From the NCBI RefSeq assembly GCF_034702125.1, contig NC_085878.1:15339240-15403239 (forward strand): a stretch of DNA of 64,000 nt, given 5' to 3'. Origin of the DNA: Engraulis encrasicolus. Lineage: Eukaryota; Chordata; Actinopteri; Clupeiformes; Engraulidae. Positions 40,640 to 53,140 of this stretch are shown here, one piece after another. A model generated the notes under the pieces. It had not been told where the DNA came from, ran no database searches, and saw nothing but the letters and a program-made list of their open reading frames with translations. A program made the position numbers and the translations under genes. The number at the start of each line of letters is the position of its first letter. The stretch's first letter is position 1.

Positions 40640-43150
40640 AGAATTATTTTTTTGATTGACAGGGCGTCGTCAAGGAGACGTTCGACTCAGTCAGTCCCGC
40701 GCCAGTGTCGTGCCAGAAAGTCCCTCCAGCGAAGTCCTTACTTTGAACTTCATCACTTTGATGGATTATTTCATTGATTCACTTTCCCCATACTTTGGTC
40801 TTGTTGTGCCTTTGGATATACTAATCCGTATTCTCTCGGAAGCCCTGCAGTTTTGGTAAGTAAAATTTAAGAAAAGTACAAGTAGAGCTCTCGATATGTG
40901 GCTGTTAAAAATGACAAAATGACTGAGGTGTACGATATGCTAGCTGTTATTAGCTCTTGTTTCCTCAATATTAATAGAGCTCTAGCTGTGTTTGGTGTTT
41001 GGTCTGTCGATTTGTTAAGCAACTTAATTCCAAGTTGAATGTCATTCGTATTATGACCAAAGCGTGTATGTTTTTGGCGTGCATCCGGTGAGACTAATCT
41101 GTAAATAGCTCATCGTACTCCTTTCAACGTCTTCCTGGTGCAAATATATTGCTTTCTGTAGCTAGCATGCATGGTCGTGTGTGTGATTTCACCAGCTTCT
41201 AGCGGTTGACTCGGAGGAGAGCTAAACGTAGTCCGAGAACAATATAAACAATTTGTTTACCGCATTTCGAGCACACATACTAGACAACCCAGAATTTGCC
41301 CTGGCATCACCGAACTACAGGCCTGTTCAAAAGAATTCATGACGAGACGTGTTGACTGTTGTTTACATACTGTAGTTCTCTTGGCAATGCAAGGGCCGTC
41401 TGTCTTTGTATTGCCCAGCAGCTAAGACATTCAATGCTATCGCACTTTAGGGCTTTTGAGTAAAAAATAGCCTCATTAGAACCAGTTCTATAAGGACTGA
41501 TGGGACTTTGGATGTCATACGATGCTCTGTCTAGTCAGTTTCGCTGTTTCACTAAAAAACATTGCGATCAATGCCACGTCGTCTAAATGCTGGATGTATT
41601 GCGTTGTGTCGTTTGATAAGGTGTGTATCCTGCTTGTTTTTCAGAGCACTTCAGGCGTCGGTGTGACTCTTTTTGCTCAGCATCCAAACCGTGCCACCTC
41701 CACCAACAGCCAGAAGATCATCTCGGCATCACAGCTGTCGATGGGGCATTGCGTTATCACTACCAGAGCAACGGTTAGTAATGTATCAAACACATAGTAG
41801 TGGTAGTGGTATGACACTGTCAAATGTTGCATGTGAAGTGAAATGCCTTGCCATTAGCCTATATTCCTGGGAACATCGTGTGTGCCTCATTTGACTTATC
41901 TGTAACTTATTATGTTATAGAGGTGCCCTTCCAGTGAGATTTCCACAAAGAAAAGTGTCAAGATAAAAACAGATGCACCACGGACCCTTTCAACCTCAAC
42001 ACCAGTCCAACAAAGGCCAAGTAAAACTTCCAGGTTAGAGGAGGAAGAGGATAGCATCACAACACCACCTGACCCCCTTGATATCTGGCATTTGGAGAAA
42101 GGTGAGTGTCTTGAGCTGATCAATATGTTTACAAACAGAATGTTTGGATGCACATAGACCTACCGGTAACTTGCTTTTCGTGTCGTCTGATCAGTGTTCA
42201 GCAAGTTACTGAAAAGCTGCAATACATTACCGATTACACGTAACTGACATTTTGAAATAATCCCTCACATCATAATATTACTAAATGTATGTAGGCCATT
42301 ACACTGATGTTGCATTACTTCAGTTACTTTAGCCAAAATAATTGCCAAAATATGGATTTGGTGATTTACAAAAGTAATGTATTACATTGTGGTTTCCAAA
42401 CTTTTTCCATGTGCACCCCTTTGTACATTTCAATGTGGTTTGTGCAACCCTTAAGTGATGGTCCTCTTGAGGTAGGCTACGCACCCCCCAGGGGTGCTCC
42501 ACACCCCAGTTTAGGAAACCTGGCCGTAATTAATTACTTTTGTAATGTGTTACCCCCCCAACACTGCGTTTTGATTTGGTGCATATTGTGTTTGTCTTTC
42601 AGAGCACATCACAGTCGTCTGTGTGACACCCCCTCGCTGCACGCCGGCACCCAAAACCAAGCCACCTCCACCACCGGTCAGATCATCTCGGTATGCACAG
42701 CAGTCTGAGGGGACATTATGTACATATCAATATATCAAAAACATACCTAGACTAGTGGTATGAGACATGTTATGTGCTTGGGAAGTGAGGTGCACTACTG
42801 CTGTTCTAAGCCTTAGCTCTCTGCATGGCTAAGGGATGGTACGGTCATTGGCACTCGATGTCACATACGCTGCCTACCCTTGGCCTACATATTCGTGAGA
42901 ACTTTGTGTGTGCCTTATTTGGTTGCTGAAAATCAAGTCTGCACACTAAGCTCCCATTTCACTTAATTTAGTGTGATGGTATGATTCTAACATTAATTAT
43001 TTTGCTATTGGATTTGTGTTTATTGTTACAGCTGAAGATGTGTACAGTACGCTCCTGCCTGCATCCTATCACCACAAGTTCACCCCAGAGGATCTGCTGG
43101 CGACAACCATTGTGATATCGTTGCAATTATGAAACACACTTAATAAATGC
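40640..43150 (+). CDS. unrecognised multi-exon gene candidate
   Basis: Proposed exons: about 40640-40855 (ATG at 40761), 41539-41620, 41645-41773, 41921-42101, optional 42603-42690, and 43032-43132. Each junction has GT-AG signals (donors GTAAGT, GTGTGT, GTTAGT, GTGAGT, GTATGC) and the phases fit. Without the optional exon the frame is 195 aa. With it, a second acceptor at 43047 gives 219 aa. AATAAA follows at about 43142. The N-terminus is hydrophobic (MDYFIDSLSPYFGLVVPLDI). The exon at 41921 is polar, with KTSRLEEEEDSITTPPDPLD and then IWHLEK. The last exon gives YHHKFTPEDLLATTIVISLQ. The exons at 41645 and 42603 share ATCATCTCG and CCACCTCCACCA phrases and look duplicated. I recognise no domain. 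It could be a novel fish gene, a domesticated transposon gene or a non-coding transcript with a chance frame. The intron of only 24 bases (41621-41644) is suspect; the two exons may be one. Confidence 0.4.
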
Positions 43151-43233
43151 TAATACATCACATCACACACATTTTGTTTCTGAATTGTTTTTCAATATTG
43201 GTAACACACTGTTGTTACAACATCTGTTTAGGT

Positions 43234-43564
43234 CAGGGGTGGGGAACCATGTCAAAACCATGTTTACGCCCCCTCAGGCCATCTTATCCTCTCCCCAATA
43301 TAATTTTAATGTTGTACAGCTTCACATGAAATATATGACATATTTTGTAAAGGCATCTTAGAAATTACATCAGCAATACAATTAAGTTATATTCAAGGTA
43401 CCAAGAGAAGGTGGTGTCGGTTGTAAAGCTGGCCACCTTCAATATAGGCCAAAAAAGCTGGGGGGAATCCTGTTTTGTGTTCATAGTACGGCCCTTGGAG
43501 GACTTACATGGTTGTTGAAGGACTTTGAAGTGGCCCCTCAAATGAAAAAGGTTCCCTACCCCTG
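43234..43564. mobile_element. hAT-type MITE
   Basis: Termini CAGGGGTGGGGAACC and GGTTCCCTACCCCTG are inverted repeats. The flanks GTTTAGGT (43226-43233) and GTTTAGAC (43565-43572) are an 8-base duplication with two changes. Non-coding. Confidence 0.75.
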
Positions 43565-46456
43565 GTTTAGACGAATGGCCAGACAAATGTTAAGAATTGA
43601 AGTCATGCATTTCTTAGAAGTGGGAAAGAACGTCCTCATAATGATTTGCACGTTAGAAAGCACACATGTAAGCACACATGTAAGAAGACACTGAAGTCAA
43701 GATTTCACTTTAATCTGAAATTCAAGTACTCAAAATACCAGATGGTGTAATGATCATACTGTATTACCTATGCTTTACTAACTGAAAGGTTTTGGGTTGC
43801 CTACCGTTTACTTAAGTAATATGATTTAAGAATGAGAAGGGCTTTTTTATTCTGAATTTTCTCAAAGACGGGGGGGGGGGGGGGTCATGACTGCTTGACT
43901 GCAATCTTCACTCTGGATGACTGCTTGACGATGAGGAGCCTTTCTTCAACTTCCATGGTTTGTGCCTGTCAAACGGAAAGGTTTAATTAATTGTTTTGCA
44001 CGTTACTTGTAGAGGGATTTATACACGGCAGCTGTGGGTAAATATGCTATATGTCCGTGTAGGGGGTTAACTTGGTGTGTCAGACAAACATTCCTAATAA
44101 TATTTAACGTCAATGGTCGCAGATGTTGAAATATTCATGTGAAACTGAACATCCAAGGGCTCTCGCCTGCACAACTTCAATGATGCTACTGAGATAGGGC
44201 CCTACATTGCAGACTTGGATAACAGTTTTCGGCCAAATAATACGAAGACCCCAAATAGCATGGGCTGTATGCACTTTCCGTGTACAGTTCAGTTTGCAAC
44301 TGTACAATGCCGTTACAAGGTGCTGAAGTTAAGTAAGTTAGATCTAATGCCATTTGGCTGGCTCAGGTTAGCCGCTAAGCTAAATAATATTACCGTATGA
44401 TGGTTTCATAAGCCTTTCAAGATTTCGTTGGCCCTAGAACCATTTCATAAATATCATATTGGTATTCTCCACACTTACCGACCACCAGTTGTATTTCAAC
44501 TTGCGTTGGTGGTTTTGTGACAATCAATGTTTTCGGTGTTGACTATTTCCACAGCTGAGAACTTGTTTTAATATCTTGAGACGCCATGACATATTTTCAT
44601 CTCCGACGATGCGGCAGCATCGCGTGGGAGGGCTTCAAGTAGGTGTTTTCGGATTGGCTGGCGCTGTCAGCGATGTCGACCTATCGGCAATGTAGCTCAA
44701 CGTTGCCAAGGTGATTATTTCACTTCCGTATTTTGGAGGCGGAAGTAAATCAGCCGCGGTTGCATCAAAACCGTTGAATGGAGTTCTATGGAACCACCTT
44801 CTCCCCTTATGTAGACCTCCTTGCTTGAAGTCCATGAACATGTGGGTGTTCTGCAACTTTTGCAGAGTTAGTTTGCTGGTTGGAAAAACATTATATGATT
44901 TTTGTTGTATAGTGCATCATCACAGAGCAGAACAATTGCATGAAGAACATAGGCCTATGTATTGTCATCTTGAACCATTAACAATTGCAGTAAAAACATT
45001 ACAGGAGGAGACAGTGTTGGGGTTAGTAAACATCTGTTTATAAATATCTGGTTTGTTTCACCTCCTGTCTGCCTCTGTCTGTCTTATCCATCCCCACTTG
45101 TTAGACAGACAGTGAGCTATGGTTACTTGGGAGGAGGCTGAAGGCACTATTTTCCTCTCTGGAGGCTTAGCCATGGTAACTGAAAGGGGAGTAAATGAGT
45201 CTCAAGTGTGTCAAGTCTCTCATGCTGGAGTCTATTTTTTAAATGAATAAACACTGGAACGCTTCCATTGAACTTTCTTTTTTTGTCTATTGTGTTTGTG
45301 GTTTTGATGTTTGATTTCTGTGTCAGGTGCAAAAGAGCTCTTAGTGAATCAATTTACTCTTTTAAATTGAAGTTGCAACCGGGGTTTTATATTCACAAAA
45401 GGTTCTCACTATGTGAGCCTCCAGCTATTTCAAATTCACCTCTCGTGTTGGTTCTACTTCTGAAGTACTTGGTTTATTGTCTGGGTGTGATTACATTTTG
45501 GCCGAAGTCACTATCAGTGTCTCAATTTTGACCAAGGCCTGTGCACTGAATATCAAATAGTATATGCTAGTACTATTATGAGGACCAAGACTCTGGGAAA
45601 GTGTAGAATTTTAATGGCACTTTTTATGGTACTTTTGACCTGCTTTCTGAAAGAGTTGCAGCATTAGTGATGATGAGTGTGCTCATGTCTAACTGGCAGC
45701 GGGGAACAAAGAATCAATAGGGTTAGTAATGAATATTATAATAATTATATAATAATAAGGTAAAACACTTCAACCCGAAACTGCTAAATGTACAGTGACG
45801 ATGTAGGTTTATCCTGTATGTTTGAGCTGAGTCCATACGCTTTCCATGGGGCTCAGCATTTAGCCACCAGAGGTAGCCAAGCGTGTAAAAGCTGTGCACA
45901 CAGGAGATATTTACCTGGGCCTTCACAGGGCCCGCAGATACTGCCAGCTGATCTGCCAAACATGTCCCTGTTTGATATTTACTCCATCCCATATAACCCC
46001 CATCAGTTTATGTCAAGCGCATCCCCACTAACAAACCTTGCCCTCGGCCAAGCTCCTCCCAGGATGTATGCTAAACACCTAGCAGCACAGTATCCCTCAA
46101 GTAGGCTACAGTATTGTGAAAATCAGGGAAGTTAACAGGCGGGGATAAAGGGGTCAGTTGTCCAGGGCCAAGGTAAGAGAGGGGGCCCAAATGTGTGTCC
46201 TCATTACCTTGTCATGGGCCCAGCCAAAACTGTCAGTGGCCCTGCTGGAAATAGAGACAACTTCCCACAGCAAGCGAAACTGCTGTGGCAGCCAGGTTGA
46301 ATGAGAAGAAGGCTAGGTTTCGAAAATAAAAGCCGTAGACGTAGAGTAAAGCAGATGTAGTGATTTTAGAGTTTTTATTTCAAATGATGAACAGCAGAGG
46401 GTCTAACAAAACCAACAGGGCAACTGCACCAGGACCCGTGAAATAATAGAAAAAAT
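43565..46456. other. intergenic DNA, unassigned
   Basis: No confident gene. A run of 15 G lies at 43870-43884. On the minus strand just above it (about 43886-43965) is a possible small terminal exon: acceptor TTTGACAG, then a short frame MEVEERLLIVKQSSRVKIAV ending in TGA soon after. A minus-strand donor at about 44474-44479 might belong with it. A third copy of the GGGCCC-rich repeat lies at about 46130-46245. Confidence 0.35.
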
Positions 46457-46757
46457 TGTAACACTTTACTTTAAGCCCATTTTTAGTGCATTATGAGCAT
46501 ATTTCTAAAGAAGTATCATGTGCATCATAATTAGTCACAATGCTTTATGGCTACTTTCATAATGCTTCATGATGTATTGTATCAACATTTATAACTATAC
46601 ATCTAGCTTTTAATGCCTTCTAAATACAATGGTGTTATTTATTACAAGGGGTTTGCAAAACTATTGCTAAGTCCAAAAGGGGGGAGGGGGGGGGGTCCCT
46701 GCTGAAAACGTTTGGAAACTACTGCACTATAGAATGGGCTTTAAGTTAAGTGTTACC
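46457..46757. mobile_element. MITE with GTAACACTT ends and exact 8-bp duplication
   Basis: 301 bp, left end TGTAACACTTTACTTTAAG, right end CTTTAAGTTAAGTGTTACC. GAAAAAAT is duplicated on both sides (46449-46456 and 46758-46765). The ends resemble the GGTAACACTT of the fold-back element at 4256, so the two may share a mobiliser. Confidence 0.85.
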
Positions 46758-46765
46758 GAAAAAAT

Positions 46766-49642
46766 AATACCTACAGTAAGACCCAAGTGCAAAGATTTCT
46801 TTCAAACAATATGTTACTATATGGTTTGCAATCAGAAATGCTTTAATCTCTTAGTAAATTTCACAGTGTTTAAGGAAGCAAGATGATGTCCATTATTTAG
46901 CACATGTAGCCTCAGCATGGACCACTCTATTACACTTCAGACAACTCAGGAAAGGGACTTAATGTGTCAAATAGTGAACGTAACCTTTAATTCAACACTA
47001 TTTGGATCATGGGTCAATGCCATTTTTTTTTTGGGCTCATCCGTCAGGTGGTACAACCACAGGTAATGCCCATAAATTAATCAGTAACTGTGTATCCGCA
47101 TACACTATGTGGCCCAATTTGGTATCATATTAAATTCAACTCAGTGAGTGTTGAATTCAACTCACCGAGTTAAGCACATGCAGTTCAATTTGATTTAGTG
47201 CTGAATAAACACTGCTAAATGTACTGTGTGTTGAAGGTAACTAAGGCACACAAGTGGGACTTACACACATTACTTTAATAGCGGTTAGTCAAAGTGCATG
47301 TGTACAATGTCAAAATAGATGCCTAAAAGACAGTTTAAAACATTAGTTAGATGGAAATTTGGATGGGCAACAAAGTTGGGTTTGACATCGTAAAAGTTTG
47401 AACTAGAGCACCATTTTGAAACATTATCATCATAGTATTTTTTGTTTGTTTTTGTAGCATTTTCTTTACATCGCTTTACAAAATATTGATATCTCTTTAA
47501 TATACTACATCAGAGGTGGGCCACATGCAGCCCGCTAAGCTATTTAATGTGGCCCTAAGATCCTTTGCAAGAAAGACAACTTTTAAATCCGAATTCATAC
47601 GGTCACTCAATATGCCATGACTAGCTACAACACGGCTCTTGCAAATTTAAGATTAACAAAGTGCATAGGCTACATCTAAATACATTTCACTATAATGTGC
47701 AGGAATGGCAAAGCCGTCAAGTTATGTCAACTAATGAACAACAAATGTTTGCATTCTTCACATTAGAATTGTATCTTGCCTTAATGGTGCAAATTCATGC
47801 AGTGCTTACATACTGTGTGATCAGGATCTAGTATTCCCAAATGTGTAACAAATCCTTCAATTTTCTTAATTTACAAAACTTAAACAACAAAAAAGCACCC
47901 TCAAAATGTCAACCAGTAAAAAAAAAATTCTTCTATTATGATGTCTAAAAACGAGGTAAAGTATCACTGTGGTAACATGCTTGTATTTGATTCCAAACTG
48001 TGGGTTAGCATTTTATAGCAACAATCTGATCCGTTTTTTTGGTGTAAGGGTGAGACTTTAGACAATTGATTACAATTATGATTAATTTTAAAAAAGGATT
48101 CTGCCAAATAAAACTTACAAACTTACATTGCCAATTTGTTCCTTTTAAATGATTGTCACACAAAAAAATATCCTATTGGATTATCGTCACACTCAAAAAT
48201 ATGTGTTAATCACAAAAATTCTTGAGGAACATTGGTCATGTTATAAATTGTGATATATATTTTTTATTCAAGTCCCACCCCTAGTTTAGTGTATTACGCA
48301 AGCTGAGTGAGCGTCATCATTTTGGATGTTTATGGCTGCTACAGCAGGTGGAGTCCTTGAGTAATGTCACATCGGGTTCTCTCCAAGATCCTAACTCTCG
48401 TCCTCCCTTGCTCACTTGCCTGCTTGTGGCTTCGTGATGACATCACTGATGACAGATGTGTATTTCAATATCTCTCAAGAGCACAATTCTAATGTCATTT
48501 TCCCATTTGCAAGCGGATGGTGAATGAAGAATGGTCCGCCAGAAGTTATTGTGGCTAGGCTGACAGCAGTGAAACTTTATTGTTTTCTCCACAGAGGCGG
48601 GGCATCGGCGAAACGCGAGTCCACATGTACAGGTCAAGGACGGGAGTTTGCATATTAGAAAGAACCCATTAGCTCTGGACATTCCATCTCTTCTACCTTA
48701 TTTGCTTTCCTGGGCAGTGGCAGAAAATATAATCATGAAAATTAAAAACTCCCTGAAGAACCCTCAGTTTTCCACTGTGGAGAAGCCTAAAAGTTCTCTA
48801 AAGCACCTATATGTGAAAAATTGGTTCGGCTTTCCTGGAAGTTCCACACAGAACACAGGTACCCAAAAAATCTTTGAGGAACCCTTGAACTTTTAGGTTC
48901 TTCAGCGAACTATTAGGGTTCCTCAGAGAGCATTTAGGTTCCTCCACATTCCAAATGAAGGTTCTCTGAGGCAAAGGTTCCTATACTTTCCCATGACAAG
49001 GACCCCATGTGCCGGTAGATTTCAGCCCAGCCCCCCGCTACACAAAGGTTGTGCTACACTATTATTTTCTCTGTGCCCGTTTCCCCAACCATAGTCTATG
49101 TCATGTGAGTCAGTTACCTAAAGGGATTCATAAAATAATAATGATAATAGTAGTCATGTTCAGATGCAATAGATTGCAATAATAATACGGTTCTGAACTA
49201 AAGGGAAGATTGTTTAGGGCAACGGCATTTTTTCTCTGAGCAGCATATGCCAAAATTTAAGGGCTATTTTGTTGTCTGTTGTTTGATGCATGTTTAAGTA
49301 TAATAATAAGTAAAATAATAAAAAAGTAAGTAGCATTTTGCTATACTAAATTTGCATAAAAGCAAATAAAACAACTGGTGTCACTACACCAAGGCTGCAA
49401 TAAATAGTTTAAGGGTAACACAAAATAAATAAGTAAAAAAAAAATACTGACTCAAAACCCCTGAACGAGAAATGTCCTCTAAGGAATGCAACTGTGTGGA
49501 CTATGCACATTTGGTATAGTTAGTTAGTTGGGTAAGAAGATTAGTAAGGCTTTAGAAGCTCTCCCCTAGATGCCATGAATAGAAATTACATAATTCCTTT
49601 TTATCAAAAGTCATACAGTTGACATAACTCAGTCCGAGTTAA
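46766..49642. other. intergenic DNA with repeat remnants
   Basis: No exon was supportable. A fish repeat built of GGTTCCTC/GAGGAACC phrases lies at about 48745-48990 (GAAGCCTAAAAGTTCTCTAA and AGGAACCCTTGAACTTTTAG); a related copy is at 58965-59300. A short fragment of a GGCCC-type MITE is near 47515-47570. Confidence 0.45.
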
Positions 49643-50693
49643 TCAGTACCGCGGATGTACACAAATGCACGCCACAGCCACATTCATAAAGTCTACCTCA
49701 AAGTAGTATCGGCCCTGATGAGACTTACAAGGTCTTTTTTTCAGCACCATTTGAGACTGGTACACTGGCACCGAATTGAAACTGTTGTCCTCTTGTCCAT
49801 CGATGAAGCAACCCCCAGACTTGCATACGGCATGGCGTATGTTAGACGGAAAGGTGTTACTGACATGTGTGACTCTGGAAAAAGGAAGTGAGTAGAATGA
49901 GAATAAATGAATATGGAATGTGAAGAATGTGAATGTGGAAACCTGTACCAAACCTGTACCAAGTTGACCTGTGTCAGCATACTGTACCAAATTAAAATTC
50001 AAGCAACCAGGCTGTGTGCTCATTAAAGATTACTTAATTACTTAATTTGTTCATTCATTCATTCATTCATTCATTCACTTAGTCAACACTGACATAGCAA
50101 ATGGCATTTAGATGAAGATCTTTCTTTCACTGCATTACATCTATTGCAACTTTTGCTGGAGAGTAGTAGAGAAGCATGTCTGCTCTCATTAGCTGCATCA
50201 GCCACACCTCTGAAATATCAATACCTGCTGCAATACAGTATGTACTGGTAAAAAAATAAATATTTTCACGGTGGCTGAATATCAGCCCTCAAGATGACCA
50301 AGAAAAGTTTAATTCAAATCTGAATATCATGCCAGTTCATTGATCATGCCAGTTCATTGAGTTAATGAAACACAAATATAACACAAATCTAAACATTGGC
50401 AACGAACTTAAGAATACTATGCACTGTCCCTTTAAGTTTTCCTGGACAGGAAGTCAGCAGGTTGCTAAGTACAGTAGAGTAGAGTGTGATGCTCACCGGT
50501 ATTCCCAGGGGGAGACAGAGCGGTTGGCGTAGTCGTGTGAGTGAGTGTGGCGATGACGGGGAGGCGGTGTGGAGACGTGCCGCAGCCAGCTCCTCATCAG
50601 CGCGTTGGCTTTCCTGGAGCTCAGACACCTGCCCTCTGAACAGGACATCTCCATCCACAGCAGAGCAGAGCAGAGGAGCAGTGGCAACTGCAT
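49643..50693 (-). CDS. il17c: interleukin-17 family cytokine, IL17C-like
   Basis: Two exons on the minus strand, 50497-50693 and 49643-49874, joined at a split arginine codon (CG/A), total 429 bases (142 aa). The N-terminus MQLPLLLCSALLWMEMSCSE is a plausible signal peptide. NRSVSPWEYR at the end of exon 1 is the conserved IL-17 motif (usually NRSxSPWxY). Exon 2 has HAVCKSGGCFIDGQ, NSVPVYQSQMVLKKRPC and the terminal VACICVHPRY, matching the cystine-knot strands. The RPC before the last strand and the GCID-like GGCFID favour IL17C over IL17A/F. By homology the secreted dimer signals through IL-17RE/RA in epithelia. One cysteine often seen before GGC is absent. Human IL17C is on 16q24, as is KCNG4. 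An additional upstream 5' exon cannot be excluded, because CATGCAG at the start could also be an acceptor. Confidence 0.85.
50051..50087. repeat. (CATT)n microsatellite
   Basis: Eight to nine tandem CATT units, in the il17c-like intron. Confidence 0.9.
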
Positions 50694-52320
50694 GATTGAT
50701 ATAAAAAAGAAAAGCAAAATAAATGCTGAGCTGACAAGCTGAATTAAAAAAAAATGGTTGAACAAAGAAATTTCCATTTCCAGTTGTCACGTGACGATTA
50801 AAAAAAAACATGAAAATGAGCATGTTGTCCAACCCACTTTCTTCATTTTAGCAGTTGGCCTGATGGTTAGCAGCAAGCTCGGATGGTGATTTGACACCTA
50901 ACGGTTGCAGGTGATGCTTGAGCTCTGGTCTTTGCCATCTTCACCTCTCTCTCTGAATATATAGAGGTTAGCCTGGGGAAACCCAAGGAAGTACTTCTGT
51001 CAAGGAAGAGGAAACCTCATTGGCCATACAACAGCTGAGGTGACATCATCTATCAAAGTAGGCAAAAAAAAACTGACTGGCACACAACTGTCAACTAAAC
51101 CTGCTTGAAACATTGCAACACAAAACAGGAGGAAGGTTATCTGTGAAAGTCCCAACCCCCTCCCCCCCATGTTATTTTTGAAGTGTGAGAGAAAGTGAGT
51201 TTGCACATGCAGCACACTGCACAAGCAGAATAGTCAGAGACATGAACCTTGCAGCCTTCCCTCTCTTTATCACACCCTGATCATACCTGAGTTTTATGAG
51301 GTGACACTTTATTTTGAAACATTTTCACATTGGGCTGCAGGGTTAATCAATCCAAGAACATACAGTAGTGCGGTGTGAGCCTTTGAGTTACACATTCCTG
51401 AAGGCCTTTCTAGAACCCACCCTGGAGTGTAAACGAAATATTTTTAGCTCCTCACGGAAGTTATATACCAGCCCCGCTCAGCTCATGTTGACTATGCAGC
51501 AGGTAGGTGTGTAGCTCCACCCCCGTGTGATGAGCTACATAAATCCTGCACGCTTAACTTAGACATTCATTCAGCAGGACGTCACCTGTTGAACATGCAG
51601 GGAAATGCTAGCTGCAAGGTTGAACTATATTTCTGCTGTGAACGTGCAAAAAAAACCTTGACTTGGGGCAAAATCATAGCCTTTGGCTATTGCAACAGGC
51701 ATGATAGCAAGTCATTGAATAGATGTGAATAACTTACTGTAGCTAAAGTAAAGCTGAGGAATTAGTATTGGATGAGCAATTGCATAGGTATTAGAGCAAT
51801 GGGTTAAGCAGACTGTTTGCCAAGTGGACAATCAGCTCTCTTAGGATGCATACCTGTTAAAGTATACAAACTTTCCGAGTATGTAGCAGTAAATAAACTA
51901 TGACAACAAATCCACATGTTTCTGGTGTTCAGTTCCAATTTTGCATAGTGCTGGAAATGAAGCAAGTGAAATGCATATGGCTACATTTGATGTCATAGAT
52001 GATGTCATTTTGCCACTCATAGGATATTTATTTGGAGCGTGCACTGGTTGACCGGAGTATAGAGAGGAAAGGAACAATAAGAGATTGCATTTCAAAGGGC
52101 ATTGCATGTTTCATGTCATATGACCTCAATCCCTACTATGAGATAGAAAAGCAAGATGGCCCAGACCCAAGCCCCACCCTTGGCCATCTGTGGGTGAAAT
52201 AAAAACCTGAGGGAGCTATTTTAAAACCGGAATAGCAGCAGCAGTCGCGGGGAAATAGAGGCGTCAAGGCGATACCTGTGTGTGTGCAGGGCCACTGACT
52301 GCTTTTATATTACATTACAC
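50694..52320. other. 5' flank of the il17c-like gene
   Basis: No second gene. A SINE-like fragment (TGGTTAGCAGCAAGCTCGGA) lies near 50860-50950. On the minus strand CTATATATTC, near 50957-50966, could be a TATA element, with GGGGAAACCC at 50975-50984 beside it. Both are weak suggestions. Confidence 0.35.
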
Positions 52321-52324
52321 TACA

Positions 52325-53140
52325 TTTGGCAACACTATTATCCAAAGTGACTTACAATTGATGAGACGATCATAGCATACAACACTTGCAGATACAAAGT
52401 GCAGAGGAATTCACAAAACAATAAGTGCAGACAGCAAGTAGGGTTAGTGTTCTATTCTTCTTTCTTTGTTTTTTTAAAAGTACATTAGCACAGGTGTGAG
52501 TACAGGTCACATATCCACAACATGCCTTAGTCTACGCCAGGTCTGGGCCAGCTCAGGCCTCAGTGCAGTAAATGGTAATGATGAAAGAGAAGAGTCTTTA
52601 CTTGCTTCTTCAAGTTTGAGAGCGAAGACGCTTGTTGCCTCTGGAAGTTTGTTTAATGTTTAATGGGATCATTTAGAGTGAGCAGGCAGCACGGCTAGAC
52701 GGTTCGTATTGGAGGAGCATAGCTCTCTGGCCTTAGCATATCCTTCAGATAAGGTGGGGCCATTCCTGAGGTGGTTTAGCATCCAAGGGTCAAGGTCTTG
52801 TCTTTTATCGAGGCAGCCACTGTAGCCTGTGAAACTGAACATAAATACAGGAGTAACATGGGCCCTTTTGTTTGTTAGGTGAATACCAAATGTGCCACCT
52901 TGTTCTGGACCATCTGCAGTGGTTTTATTGTACAAGCAGGTAGACCTGCCAGGAGGAAATTGTAATAATCCAGGCGGGAAATGACCATGGCCTGAAGCAG
53001 TACTGTAGCTGCTCTGCATGTTGGGTTATAGGTACGGTCTGATTTATGTATGCTCACAGCTTTGACTGGGCCCGGGACGAAATAATCTGAAAGGTCCTCC
53101 TTCTGAATACATAAAGGGAGGCAACTCTGCCCCACCCGCC
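52325..53140 (-). mobile_element. LINE fragment (L2/Rex-like), minus strand
   Basis: At about 52875-53045 the minus strand encodes AMVISRLDYYNFLLAGLPAC, then IKPLQMVQNKVAHLVF, the conserved tail of fish LINE reverse-transcriptase polyproteins. Below it, sequence continues as a degraded frame and then the common TTTGGCAACACTATTATCCA-type phrase near 52330. Frames are broken. A copy of the GGGCCC-rich repeat sits at about 53065-53160. Confidence 0.6.

Noticed and set aside
42385..42525. Possible small hAT-like MITE (GTTTCCAAACTTT ... AGTTTAGGAAACC)
   Set aside because: The ends are only roughly inverted and no target duplication was clear.
43886..44480. Possible two-exon minus-strand gene with MEVEERLLIV
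   Set aside because: The frames of the two pieces do not join and the coding part would be only 23 residues. It is noted under the intergenic entry only.
45788..46135. 115-codon plus-strand frame
   Set aside because: No family resemblance and no splice context; composition is like the surrounding DNA.
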